In this document: in pieces, positions 1-8,466 of the stretch | How the letters are laid out: each line of letters begins with the position of its first letter | How positions within the stretch are numbered: the first letter of the stretch is position 1 | Assembly (NCBI GenBank): GCA_028287235.1 | Contig: JAQBQB010000026.1 | Span: forward strand, 62,001-126,000 | Source of the DNA: Gemmatimonadota bacterium | GTDB lineage: Bacteria > Gemmatimonadota > Gemmatimonadetes > Gemmatimonadales > Gemmatimonadaceae | Direction: 5' to 3' | DNA: 64,000 nucleotides | Notes under the pieces: model-generated | Seen by the model: the letters and a program-made list of their open reading frames with translations, nothing else | What the model was told of the DNA's origin: nothing | Databases searched by the model: none | Position numbers and translations under genes: made by a program

Positions 1-616
1 CGCCCAAGCCTGGCAGGATGTATCCACTCTCGTTGAGCTCACGGTCGAGCGCCGCGCAGTAGACGATCACGTCGGGGTGCGCGGTGGCGAGGCGCTGTAC
101 GCCTTCGGGCGCGGCGACGATGCACATGAAACGAATGCGTGTGGCGCCGGCGCGCTTGAGTGAAGCCACGGCAGCCGCGGCACTCCCGCCCGTCGCCAAC
201 ATCGGATCGAGCAAGAAGAAGTCGCGCTCCGGTGCGTCGCTGGGGACCTTGAAGTAGTAGTCCACCGGCTCGAGCGTATCGTGGTCGCGATAGAGGCCGA
301 TGTGGCCCACGCGCGCACCGGGCACCAGCCGATAGATCCCTTCGACCATCCCGAGGCCGGCGCGCAGGATCGGCACCAGCGTCAGCTTTTTTCCGCTCAC
401 GCGGTGTCCGTGTGTACGCTCGAGCGGCGTCTCGACGACCGCGTCTTCCAGCGCCAGATCGCTCGTCGCCTCGTACGCCATGAGCATCGCGATCTCGTCG
501 ACGATCTCCTTGAAGATCTTCGTCGGGGTCTCGCGGTCTCGCAGGATGCTCAACTTGTGCTGGACGAGCGGATGCGAAACGACGCGCAACGTCGGAAAAG
601 CCGGGGTGGTGTCCAT
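1..616 (-). CDS. upp: Uracil phosphoribosyltransferase, 3' end outside window
   Basis: Cytosolic pyrimidine salvage enzyme: uracil + PRPP gives UMP + pyrophosphate. Translated from the ATG at 614-616 the protein begins [20 protein letters not shown]. It carries the family blocks [31 protein letters not shown]-type text and the PRPP-binding loop [14 protein letters not shown]. About 205 residues are visible, close to the usual family length, so only a few C-terminal residues are missing at the window edge. It is divergent from the DUF218 gene that starts 100 bases away. The reading frame is open throughout. Identification rests on clear family motifs. Confidence 0.95.
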   Translation of the reverse strand, partial: MDTTPAFPTLRVVSHPLVQHKLSILRDRETPTKIFKEIVDEIAMLMAYEATSDLALEDAVVETPLERTHGHRVSGKKLTLVPILRAGLGMVEGIYRLVPGARVGHIGLYRDHDTLEPVDYYFKVPSDAPERDFFLLDPMLATGGSAAAAVASLKRAGATRIRFMCIVAAPEGVQRLATAHPDVIVYCAALDRELNESGYILPGLG

Positions 617-715
617 GGCGCGCAAACTACTAATTTCGCGGCCATGAATGAATACCGAGCGGTTGCACGCAGCGTATTTGCGTGCCCTGCCGACGCCGAC
701 CGCTAACTTCCATCC

Positions 716-1324
716 ATGCTTCCGCGGCGTCGCACGAGCTGGCTCCAGCTCGGCTGGATCATCGGTTTTCTCATGCTTGGCACGTGGGGCATGTCGCTCG
801 CGGGCGTGCTGTTCTGGGAGCGTCGCGACAACGCTCGGCCCGCGTCGGCGATCGTCGTGCTCGGCGCGGCGCAGTACGTGGGGCACCCGTCGCCCGTGCT
901 GCGCGCCCGCCTCGACCACGCGATCGATCTCTACCGGCGGGGAATGGCGCCGCGCATCATTTTCACCGGGGGCTTCGGCGATCGCGACACCACGAGCGAA
1001 GCGGCGGTGGGCCAGCGATACGCCATCGACCACGGCGTGCCGCCGCGAGTCATTCTCATCGAGAACAGCGGACGCACCACGTCGGAATCGCTGCAGCACG
1101 TCGCGGCGCTCATGGACGCGGAACCGTCGCGCGACGTCATTCTCGTGAGCGATCCCTTTCACATGCTGCGCCTGTCGATCCTGGCGCGCCGCTACGGCAT
1201 GACGCCGTATGCCTCGCCGACGCGCACCAGCCCCATCTCGCTCAGCCGTCGCGAGTCGTGGAAATACGCGCTCGCGGAGTCGATCAAGGTACCAATCGCG
1301 TTTCTGCTGGAGAGGCGGGAATGA
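716..1324 (+). CDS. DUF218 (YdcF/SanA/ElyC-type) membrane-anchored protein
   Basis: A 202-residue protein with one N-terminal membrane segment (about residues 12-34) followed by a DUF218 domain. Family hallmarks visible are [10 protein letters not shown] near residue 45, the [12 protein letters not shown] helix, IIFTGGFGD, the [10 protein letters not shown] block and [12 protein letters not shown]. Relatives such as SanA and ElyC affect envelope integrity or peptidoglycan/undecaprenyl metabolism, but the reaction is not settled. The ATG at 716 is chosen because the membrane segment follows at once. The 3' end overlaps the convergent hydrolase gene by about 40 bases. Function beyond family membership is unknown. 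Confidence 0.85.
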   Translation: MLPRRRTSWLQLGWIIGFLMLGTWGMSLAGVLFWERRDNARPASAIVVLGAAQYVGHPSPVLRARLDHAIDLYRRGMAPRIIFTGGFGDRDTTSEAAVGQRYAIDHGVPPRVILIENSGRTTSESLQHVAALMDAEPSRDVILVSDPFHMLRLSILARRYGMTPYASPTRTSPISLSRRESWKYALAESIKVPIAFLLERRE

Positions 1325-2162
1325 CCGCCTCGGTGGCTCCGGGCTGAACCGCTCGACGAAGCCACGTCCAGTAGTCACGGCCGCCGACGTCCGGCACGTC
1401 ATTGTGACCCGCACCGCGCACGATGAGGAGCTCGCCTTTGCGCGCGGCGGCCTCGAATACCTCGCGCCCCATACGCACCGGGATGATCATGTCCCGATCT
1501 CCGTGCGCGACCCATACCGGACGATCGAGTGCGCGCACGCGTTCGATGGTGTCGAAATGCACGCGGGAGATGAATCCCCAGAGCGCCGCAACCCCTGGCA
1601 CGACCATGCGGCGCGCCATGTCGCGCGCCGAGGAGAAGGGCGACTGGAGCACGAGCGCACGCGGCGGCTCGGCCGCGGCAAGCTCGGCCGCGATCGCCGT
1701 GCCGAGGGAGTGACCGAAATAGACGATGTTTTTCTGGGAGACGCCGAGAGCTTCGCGCACCAGCACGAGCGCGGCACGAGCATCGCGTTGAGACGAGTCG
1801 TACGATGGTGCGCCGGCGAGTCCGTCGTAGCCGCGATACTCGGGGAGAATGACGCAGGCGTTCGTCTCGCGCGCGACCTCGGTCGCCCACGGAACGAACC
1901 ACCGCGAGATGTCCGCATTTCCGTGAAATGCGATCACCGCCGTGCCGTTCGGTGCGCAATCACCGACGACGTACGCGAACAGCTCGACCCCGTCCGACGC
2001 GCGATAGCGCTCCAGGCGCGCGGGAACTCGCGATGCGGCGACTCCGGTTGGTGGCTGGAAGACGATTCGCTCCTGGAATCGCCAGAGCGTCGCCACCCAA
2101 CCGGCGTACACGAGAATCAATCCGAGCGCGACGAGCGCCACGAGCGTGAACGCGTAGGTCAC
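1284..2162 (-). CDS. Membrane-anchored alpha/beta hydrolase
   Basis: About 292 residues: an N-terminal transmembrane helix ([20 protein letters not shown]), then an alpha/beta-hydrolase domain of the YqkD/FrsA-like type. Visible catalytic elements are the oxyanion motif FHGNADI, the nucleophile elbow FGHSLGTA, the acid in HGDRDMIIP and the histidine in GAGHND. The serine-Asp-His triad is complete, so an active esterase or lipase-like enzyme is expected. The substrate is unknown. I chose the GTG at 2162 directly before the membrane helix. A TTG at 2177 is an alternative, and upstream in-frame ATGs would run into the divergent M16 gene. Confidence 0.8.
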   Translation of the reverse strand: MTYAFTLVALVALGLILVYAGWVATLWRFQERIVFQPPTGVAASRVPARLERYRASDGVELFAYVVGDCAPNGTAVIAFHGNADISRWFVPWATEVARETNACVILPEYRGYDGLAGAPSYDSSQRDARAALVLVREALGVSQKNIVYFGHSLGTAIAAELAAAEPPRALVLQSPFSSARDMARRMVVPGVAALWGFISRVHFDTIERVRALDRPVWVAHGDRDMIIPVRMGREVFEAAARKGELLIVRGAGHNDVPDVGGRDYWTWLRRAVQPGATEAVIPASPAETRLVP

Positions 2163-2228
2163 GCGCGATCTCGACAAGGACGTGGCGTCAGGGTTCCTGA
2201 GGTCATCACAGTGGTGCAATTTAGAGCG

Positions 2229-3542
2229 ATGCGTATTCCGATCGAAACGTTTCGGTTGCCGAACGGGCTGTTCGTCACGCTGTCCGAGGATCACACCGCG
2301 CCGATCGTCGCGGTGAACCTCTGGTATCATGTCGGCTCGGCCAATGAACCGCCCGGTCGTACGGGCTTCGCGCACCTGTTCGAGCACATGCTCTTTCAGG
2401 GCTCGGCCGACGTGGCGGCGAACGAGCATTTCGAGCTCGTGGCGCGTGCCGGCGGCACCTTGAACGGGTCCACCTGGCTCGAGCGCACGAACTATTTCGA
2501 AACCGTTCCGTCCAATCAGCTCGAGCTCGCGCTCTGGCTCGAGGCCAATCGCATGGGTACGCTGCTTTCCGCGATGACCCAGCAGAAGCTCGACAACCAG
2601 CGCGACGTGGTGATGAACGAGCGGCGGTGGTCGATGGACAACCAGCCGTACGGCTCATGGATGGAAAAGCTTCCGGCGCTCGTGTTCCCGCCCCAGCACC
2701 CGTTCCATCACTCGTTGATGGGATCGATGGAAGACCTCGCCGCCGCGAGCCTCGACGACGTCTCGCAGTTCTTCAGCACCTACTACACGCCGGACAACGC
2801 AGTGCTGTCCATCGCCGGCGACTTCGAGCCGGGCGAAGCGCGCCGGATGATCGAGCGGCATTTCGGCGGCATTCCGCGCGGCAAGGGAAAGCCGCCCCTT
2901 CCCGACATGTCGCTTCCTCCCGTGTTCGGTCAATGGAAGCGCGAGGTCGTACCCGACGACGTGATGCTGCCGCGGCTATTCATGGCGTTCCGCACGCCGG
3001 TGTTCGGCAGCGAGGAGTACTACGCGGCGAGTGTCACGGGCGCGGTGCTCGGACTCAGGAACGCCAGCCGTCTTCGTCGTCGCTTGGTGCGCGAGCGGCA
3101 GGTTGCCGCCGACGCATCGGCCTTCACCTATGACCTTGCGAAGGGCTCGGACTTGCTCGTCATCGACGTCACCGGCAGACCGGGCATCGGCGCCGAGCAG
3201 CTCGAACAAGAAGTGGCGCACGAGATCGATACCGTCGTGCGCGATGGCCTCGACGCGTCCGAAGTCGAGCGCGCCGTGGCGGTGATTCAGACGGCGTTCG
3301 TCTCCGGGATGCAGGAGGCCGGCGACCGCGCCGATCGCCTGTCGATGTTCGCGACATACCTCGGACGGCCGGAGGCGATCAACGAAGAGGTCGATCGATA
3401 CAAGGCGGTCACCACGGAGCGCGTCAACGCGTTCGTGCGCGAGCGGCTGGATGAGAACAACCGCGCGAGCCTGCTTTATGTGCCGCGTGAGAACGCGCCG
3501 GCCGAGCTTGCGAGCGCCGGCGCCGCGACGGAGGCCGAATGA
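2229..3542 (+). CDS. M16 family zinc peptidase, active subunit
   Basis: A 437-residue pitrilysin-family (M16B) peptidase. The inverted zinc motif HxxEH is visible as HLFEH at residues 49-53, and a downstream glutamate in VVMNERRW fits the third zinc ligand. Family blocks LPNGLFVTLSEDH, GTLNGSTWLERTNYFETVP and the C-terminal M16 domain (YYAASVTGAVLG) are present. The start is the ATG at 2229, which gives the usual MRIPIETFRLPNG opening; the frame is open further upstream but that stretch overlaps the opposite-strand hydrolase. It overlaps the next M16 gene by 4 bases, implying translational coupling and a heterodimer, as in other two-gene M16B peptidases. No signal peptide is apparent. Confidence 0.93.
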   Translation: MRIPIETFRLPNGLFVTLSEDHTAPIVAVNLWYHVGSANEPPGRTGFAHLFEHMLFQGSADVAANEHFELVARAGGTLNGSTWLERTNYFETVPSNQLELALWLEANRMGTLLSAMTQQKLDNQRDVVMNERRWSMDNQPYGSWMEKLPALVFPPQHPFHHSLMGSMEDLAAASLDDVSQFFSTYYTPDNAVLSIAGDFEPGEARRMIERHFGGIPRGKGKPPLPDMSLPPVFGQWKREVVPDDVMLPRLFMAFRTPVFGSEEYYAASVTGAVLGLRNASRLRRRLVRERQVAADASAFTYDLAKGSDLLVIDVTGRPGIGAEQLEQEVAHEIDTVVRDGLDASEVERAVAVIQTAFVSGMQEAGDRADRLSMFATYLGRPEAINEEVDRYKAVTTERVNAFVRERLDENNRASLLYVPRENAPAELASAGAATEAE

Positions 3543-4921
3543 CGACCAGCGCCGAAGCCAAAGCGGCGCGCCCCCAACCGGGAGCGCCGCGCGAGTATCA
3601 TTTCCCGCGTTTCGAGCGCCGGAAACTCGAGAACGGGCTCGAGATCGTCGTGGCACCGGTGACGAAGCTGCCGCTCGTCACTGTCGCGGTGCTGTTCGAT
3701 GCTGGCGCCGTCTGCGATCCCGCGGGACGCGAAGGCACCGCGCAGCTCGTCGCCAAGCTGATGGTCGAAGGAACGGTGAACAGCGACGGCGGCGAGCTCA
3801 CGGAGCGCTTCGAGCGCCTCGGCGCGTCGATCGATGCGCAGGCCGACTGGGACGCCGCCGCGGTCACGATGACTACGCTCACCGAGCACCTCCCGGAGGC
3901 GTTCGACCTGCTCGGTGAAGTGCTGCGCACGCCGGCGTTTCGCGCGCGTGAAGTGGAGCGGTTGAAGGCCGAGCGCCTCGCTGAACTGTTGCAGCTGCGC
4001 GCCGACCCTGGCGCGTTGGCCGACGAGCTCTTCTCACGCTTTCTCTACGCGCCAACGTCTCGCTATTCGCGCCCAGATGGCGGCGACGAGCAGAGCGTCG
4101 ACGCGATCGAGCGCGAGCACGTGCTGACCTTTTACGAATCGCGCTATCTCCCGGGAGGCGCGACGGTCATCGTGTCGGGCGACGTGACCGTGGACGCCGC
4201 CGAGCAGCTCGTCCGCAAGGCGCTCGGGGGCTGGACCGGCGGCGCCCCGACGCGCGTCGTGGGCGACGATCTGCCGGCGCGGCGGAAGCGCGAGGTGCAC
4301 ATCATCGCCAAGAGCGACGCGCCACAGTCGGAGCTCCGAATTGGGCACGTCGGCATTCCGCGCAAGCATCCGGACTTCTTTCCGGTGAACGTGATGAACG
4401 CCGTGCTGGGGGGCCTGTTCAACTCGCGCATCAATCTCAATCTGCGCGAAGTGCACGGGTACACCTACGGTGCGTTCTCCGGCTTTTCGTGGCGCCGCCA
4501 GGCCGGGCCATTCACCGTGTCGACGGCCGTCAAGTCGGACATCACAGACGCGGCCGCGCGCGAGGTGTTGATCGAGATCGATCGCATTCGCGCCGAGCCG
4601 ATCACGGCCGACGAGCTGTCGCTCGCGACGAGCTATCTCGACGGCGTGTTTCCGATTCGCTTCGAGACGACGTCGGCGATCGCGGCGGCCTTGTCGGTGC
4701 TCGTGTTGCACGGATTGCCGGACGACTACTACGACCGCTACCGCGAACGCGTGCGGTCGATCACGGCCGAACAAATTCTCGTCGCCGCGCGAAAGTATCT
4801 GCACCCCGACGAGCTGCAGATGGTCGTCGTCGGCGATCCGGCGACGATCGGCGAGCCGCTGGCGAAGCTCGAGTTCGGACCGACGACGCTCTACGACACA
4901 CAGGGTCACGCGATCGCATGA
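3539..4921 (+). CDS. M16 family peptidase-like subunit lacking the zinc motif
   Basis: A 460-residue M16 homologue. At the position of HxxEH it reads TAQLVAKLMVEG, so zinc ligands are missing and the protein should be catalytically inert. It retains the R/Y substrate-binding region typical of the partner subunit (NLREVHGYTYGAFSGFSW). This is the classic arrangement of an active and an inactive subunit forming one peptidase, comparable to mitochondrial processing peptidase beta and alpha. The ATG overlaps the stop of the active subunit (ATGA), and its own stop overlaps the start of the Nudix gene, so the three are one transcription unit. The partnership is inferred from pairing and family knowledge. 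Confidence 0.92.
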   Translation: MTTSAEAKAARPQPGAPREYHFPRFERRKLENGLEIVVAPVTKLPLVTVAVLFDAGAVCDPAGREGTAQLVAKLMVEGTVNSDGGELTERFERLGASIDAQADWDAAAVTMTTLTEHLPEAFDLLGEVLRTPAFRAREVERLKAERLAELLQLRADPGALADELFSRFLYAPTSRYSRPDGGDEQSVDAIEREHVLTFYESRYLPGGATVIVSGDVTVDAAEQLVRKALGGWTGGAPTRVVGDDLPARRKREVHIIAKSDAPQSELRIGHVGIPRKHPDFFPVNVMNAVLGGLFNSRINLNLREVHGYTYGAFSGFSWRRQAGPFTVSTAVKSDITDAAAREVLIEIDRIRAEPITADELSLATSYLDGVFPIRFETTSAIAAALSVLVLHGLPDDYYDRYRERVRSITAEQILVAARKYLHPDELQMVVVGDPATIGEPLAKLEFGPTTLYDTQGHAIA

Positions 4922-5496
4922 GCGACGACAAGACGCCGCAAACGACACAGGCACCGGGAAAGATCAGCAGCCGACGCATCCACACCGGGAAGATCATCAA
5001 CCTCGACAGCGACACCGTGCGTTTTCCCGACGGGTCGGTTGGCGAGATGGAGATCATTCGCCACCCCGGCGCCAGCGCGATCGTCCCGTTTCTTGGCGAG
5101 CCGACGGGTGACGATCCTCAGATCCTGCTGCTCAAGCAGTATCGCTACGCGGCCGAGCAGTATCTGTACGAGATTCCGGCCGGCCGGCTCGATTCGGGTG
5201 AGGATCCGAAAGCGTGCGCCATTCGCGAGCTCCGTGAAGAGACCGGATGCACCGCGAAGAACATGGAATTCCTCTTCACCATGTTCACGACCCCCGGCTT
5301 CACCGACGAGAAGATCCATGTATTCATGGCTACCGGGCTCGAGCACGGCGAGCACGCGCGAGAAGCCGACGAATTCATGACGGTTGAGACGGTGACGATG
5401 TCCGCGGCGTTGCGGTTGATCCAGAACGGCGAGATCAAGGACGCCAAGACGGCGCTGGGCGTCCTTTTCGCCGCCGGATTCCGCGCCGGGTTCTAA
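4918..5496 (+). CDS. Nudix hydrolase, ADP-ribose pyrophosphatase type
   Basis: A 192-residue Nudix enzyme. The full Nudix box is visible: GRLDSGED, then ACAIRELREETGCT, satisfying GX5EX7REUXEEXGU. Text before it (LLLKQYRYAAEQYLYEIPAG) and after it (FTTPGFTDEKIHVFMA) is typical of ADP-ribose pyrophosphatases, which split ADP-ribose to AMP and ribose 5-phosphate. The ATG at 4918 overlaps the stop of the M16 gene by four bases. Other nucleoside-diphosphate-linked substrates are possible. Cytosolic, no signal peptide. Confidence 0.9.
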   Translation: MSDDKTPQTTQAPGKISSRRIHTGKIINLDSDTVRFPDGSVGEMEIIRHPGASAIVPFLGEPTGDDPQILLLKQYRYAAEQYLYEIPAGRLDSGEDPKACAIRELREETGCTAKNMEFLFTMFTTPGFTDEKIHVFMATGLEHGEHAREADEFMTVETVTMSAALRLIQNGEIKDAKTALGVLFAAGFRAGF

Positions 5497-5799
5497 GCCG
5501 GCGTCTCAGCGGGCTTTCGAAGCAACCACAACAGTTCGAAGTGTGTCAAATCGGAGACAGGCGCTTACGGCCTTTTCTCCCCTGGCGTCGCGTATTTAGG
5601 ACAGACGCAGCGGCGGAGCTGTGCGCACGAGCACGCATAAACCACGTAATACCAACGTCTTAACGTTGTGTTCCACGAAACGTCTAACAGGCATACCGTC
5701 TGCCTTTTCCTAGTACCGTAGAGAGCCAGTACGGAGGGTGAGAAATCGAATCTGTTCTGTCTATGAAGTCGTACCCTGAAGAAGGACCAAGGGGGCCAT
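5497..5799. other. Intergenic region upstream of the ECF sigma gene
   Basis: About 300 bases without a credible gene. It is less GC-rich than the flanks and must contain the promoter of the sigma factor gene. I could not assign a convincing -35/-10 pair. The end carries a purine-rich ribosome-binding region (AAGGACCAAGGGGG, about 5785-5796) just before the ATG at 5800. Confidence 0.5.
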
Positions 5800-6435
5800 A
5801 TGGCTGAAGTCGCAATCAAGCGGGCGTTGTTGCCTGGACAGGCGACAAGAGAACGGCTCAAGAGCCAGGATGACGCGACCGTCGTGTCGTCCTTTCTCGA
5901 GGGCGAGGAACGCGCCTTTCAAGAGCTCGTCGAGCGGTATCAGACGCGCCTATTGAATTTCATATATCGAACGATCGGCGATCGGGAAAAGGCTGAGGAC
6001 CTCGTGCAAGAGGTGTTCATCCGCGTGTATCGGCACATTCACCGGTTCGATCGCACGAAGAAGTTCTCGACGTGGGTGTACACCATCGCGTCGAACCTGG
6101 CGAAGAACGAGCTCCGCAACCGTTCGCGGAATCCGCTCGTGCTCTTCCAGACGATCAAGGGAAACTGGGAGGACGAGGATCGTCCGCTGCAGTTCGAGGA
6201 CACGACTGCTCGTCCGGACGACATGTACCGGAAGCGGCACCTGCGCGAGCTGGTCGAAGAGACAGTCGCGAAGCTGCCGGAGCATCACCGGCAGGTGTTC
6301 GTGCTCCGCGAGCTCGAGGGTAAATCCTACGAGGAGATTGCGGAGATCACGGATTGCAACCTCGGCACCGTGAAGTCGCGGCTGAATCGGGCGCGGAATG
6401 CGTTTGCGTCGATCATCGAGCCGAGCATCGACTAA
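5800..6435 (+). CDS. ECF-family RNA polymerase sigma factor
   Basis: A 211-residue sigma-70 of the extracytoplasmic-function (RpoE/SigW-like) group. Region 2 is visible as FQELVERYQTRLLNFIYR, the promoter-melting segment AEDLVQEVFIRVYRHIHRF and KFSTWVYTIASNLAKNELR. Region 4 is visible as LPEHHRQVFVLRELEGKSYE with the DNA-reading helix NLGTVKSRLNRAR. It directs RNA polymerase to a stress or envelope regulon. The next gene on the strand is a zinc-finger anti-sigma factor, the usual partner. The ATG at 5800 has a strong purine-rich ribosome-binding site. A terminator-like hairpin separates it from the anti-sigma gene, which may set unequal expression. Confidence 0.95.
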   Translation: MAEVAIKRALLPGQATRERLKSQDDATVVSSFLEGEERAFQELVERYQTRLLNFIYRTIGDREKAEDLVQEVFIRVYRHIHRFDRTKKFSTWVYTIASNLAKNELRNRSRNPLVLFQTIKGNWEDEDRPLQFEDTTARPDDMYRKRHLRELVEETVAKLPEHHRQVFVLRELEGKSYEEIAEITDCNLGTVKSRLNRARNAFASIIEPSID

Positions 6436-6458
6436 CGGCGCCATCGCGGACACGGATC

Positions 6459-6513
6459 GACAAGCGCGGACCTTTGGCGAGATCTTTCGCCCGGGGTCCG
6501 CGCTTGTCATTTT
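6459..6513 (+). terminator. Hairpin between sigma and anti-sigma genes
   Basis: Perfect 14-bp inverted repeat: GACAAGCGCGGACC at 6459-6472 and its complement at 6495-6508, loop of 22 bases, followed by ATTTTAG. It fits an intrinsic terminator with a short T tract. It lies 24 bases after the sigma stop and about 90 bases before the anti-sigma start. Confidence 0.7.
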
Positions 6514-6602
6514 AGTGTCGCGTTCGTGCTCTCCCCGGAACTAGCCCCGAGCCTCAGGGTACCGACTGACGAACGCAAGTTGTCCAGCAAACGAGTTGCC
6601 CG

Positions 6603-7145
6603 ATGGATTGTCGCGAGTTTCGAAACAAGCACGTCGCTTTTGTGGATGATCTGCTGTCGGCCGTCGAGATGGACGCGCTGGAGCGGCATCTGAGCGCCTG
6701 TCCGCGATGCTCTCGCCAGGACACCGCGGTGCGGCGCAGCTTGCTTCTGGTTCGGAATCTTCCGCCCATCCAGCCCTCGCCCGAGTTCATGTCGCGGCTC
6801 AATCAGCGGCTGCAGGCGATGGGCCCGGCGTCCCAACTCGAGCTCATTTCGCCCCGTCCGCGACTGTCATCCGTTGGCGCCTTTGCCGCGCTCGCCGCCG
6901 GAGTTGTCGCGGTGGCCTACATGGCGATCGAGACGAACAACTACTTCGCCCCGCAAGCCGAAGTGCGGCTGGCGCCGGTCGTCGCCACGCTGCCGGACGA
7001 GCAGGCGCCCGCGTCGATCGCCGATGCAGCGTTCGTCGCCTCCGTTCCGACAGGGATGCCGGTCTGGCCGGCGGTGCTCATGGTTGGGCAGGCGCCGATG
7101 CGTTTCGCCGAACGCGATTTTTCGGAAACGCATCAGGCGCGATAA
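6603..7145 (+). CDS. Zinc-finger anti-sigma factor (membrane-anchored)
   Basis: A 180-residue protein with an N-terminal zf-HC2 anti-sigma domain: MDCREF at the start and the HxxxCxxC motif in ERHLSACPRC near residues 28-37. One transmembrane segment follows at about residues 91-110 (VGAFAALAAGVVAVAYMAI), then a periplasmic tail. This is the expected topology for an anti-sigma that holds an ECF sigma factor at the membrane and releases it on a signal. It lies directly downstream of the ECF sigma gene on the same strand. The ligand or stress sensed is not evident. Confidence 0.9.
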   Translation: MDCREFRNKHVAFVDDLLSAVEMDALERHLSACPRCSRQDTAVRRSLLLVRNLPPIQPSPEFMSRLNQRLQAMGPASQLELISPRPRLSSVGAFAALAAGVVAVAYMAIETNNYFAPQAEVRLAPVVATLPDEQAPASIADAAFVASVPTGMPVWPAVLMVGQAPMRFAERDFSETHQAR

Positions 7146-7188
7146 GTCTGCGTCTTCGGAAAGTCCTGGGTAGAGTAGGGTGAAGGGA

Positions 7189-7313
7189 TTCGCGGATGAC
7201 GCGGAAAGTGCGGCGGATCACGACGGGTCGTTCCGGGTTCGTTGTGCTTGGAGCCTTCCCGGTCGACGAAGGATCCGTCGTGATCCACGTCTTTTCTCCC
7301 CGTGATCCGCGAA
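7189..7313. repeat. Nested inverted repeats after the anti-sigma gene
   Basis: Inner arms GGATCACGACGG (7215-7226) and CCGTCGTGATCC (7275-7286) are perfect 12-bp complements. Outer arms TTCGCGGAT (about 7189-7197) and ATCCGCGAA (about 7305-7313) pair outside them. The stretch could fold into one long hairpin between anti-sigma and holA. A T-rich CTTTTCT follows the inner right arm, so it may act as a terminator or processing site. Confidence 0.55.
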
Positions 7314-7404
7314 CCCCCCTCGGAAGCATTCCGGTCTCGAACGCCTCCTCGGCGCGACGATCTCGCTCATTCAGCCGTGATCGTTTTTTCGTATATTGGT
7401 CAGC

Positions 7405-8466
7405 ATGTCTCCCCTGGCCGACTCGAAGGTGCTGCGCGCTTCCATCAAGGAGCGCGCGTTCGCGCCTGCGTACTATTTCCACGGCGAAGACGACTACCTG
7501 AAGGACGAAGAGCTCAAGCGGCTCGTCGACGCGGCCGTCGATCCCGCGACGCGCGATTTCAACTTCGAAGCGTTGCGGGGCGCGGAGCTCGATGCGGAGA
7601 CGCTCGGCTCCATGGTGAGCACGCCGCCGATGATGGCGGATCGCCGCGTGGTCGTGATTCGCGACGTGAGCGCGCTCAAGAAAGATGCGCGCACGATGCT
7701 CGACAAATATCTCAAACACCCCGCTCCAGACCTGTTGCTCGTGCTCGTGGGGCCGGCGTCGGCAAAGACGGACGCAGGATTGGTCAAGGCGACGATGGCG
7801 ATCGACTACCCGTCGCTCACCGGCGCACGAATTCCAAAATGGATCTCGTATTACGTCGAACACGACCTCGGCGCGACGATCACCCCCGGTGCGGTCACGC
7901 TGCTGCAGGAAGCCGCGGGAACCGACCTCGGTCAGCTGCGCATCGAGCTCGACAAATGCGTGAGCTTCACCGGCGGCGGACCGATCAATGAGGCCGCGGT
8001 GTCGGCGGTCGTCGGCGTGCGTGCCGGCGAAACGATGGGAGATTTTCTCGACGCGATAGCGCGCCGCGATGCGCTGTCGGCGCTCGCGATGTTGCCGGTG
8101 GTGCTGCAACAGCCGAAAGCGAGCGCCGTCACGACCGTCATGGCCCTCACCGCGCAGACGCTCGCAATCGGCTGGGCGCAGGCGGCGCGGGAGCGCGGGA
8201 CTCATCCGGCAAAGTTGAACGGCGATCTGTTCAACCTGCTCAAGGAATCCGGCTCGGTATACACGGGGCGCTCATGGGGAGAGTTCGTCGCCACCTGCGC
8301 GCGCGCGTCCGACGTGTGGACGGCCGCGGCGATCGACGACGCGCTCGAGGCGCTGCTCGACGCGGACGCATGTCTCAAGGACACGCGTCTCTCCTCCGAC
8401 GAGCAGCTGCTCTCCACGCTCGTGCTCTCGCTGTGCGGCGTGTCGACGCGCCGTCGCGCGGCATGA
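7405..8466 (+). CDS. holA: DNA polymerase III subunit delta
   Basis: A 353-residue HolA-type clamp-loader subunit. Characteristic text is PAYYFHGEDDYLKDEELKRL at the N-terminus, DFNFEALRG, STPPMMADRRVVVIRDV and the C-terminal collar region. Delta opens the sliding clamp in the replisome. The ATG at 7405 gives the standard opening; a TTG at 7396 is in frame but less likely. The stop overlaps the start of the next gene by four bases. Delta subunits diverge strongly, but the N-terminal signature is clear. Confidence 0.88.
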   Translation: MSPLADSKVLRASIKERAFAPAYYFHGEDDYLKDEELKRLVDAAVDPATRDFNFEALRGAELDAETLGSMVSTPPMMADRRVVVIRDVSALKKDARTMLDKYLKHPAPDLLLVLVGPASAKTDAGLVKATMAIDYPSLTGARIPKWISYYVEHDLGATITPGAVTLLQEAAGTDLGQLRIELDKCVSFTGGGPINEAAVSAVVGVRAGETMGDFLDAIARRDALSALAMLPVVLQQPKASAVTTVMALTAQTLAIGWAQAARERGTHPAKLNGDLFNLLKESGSVYTGRSWGEFVATCARASDVWTAAAIDDALEALLDADACLKDTRLSSDEQLLSTLVLSLCGVSTRRRAA

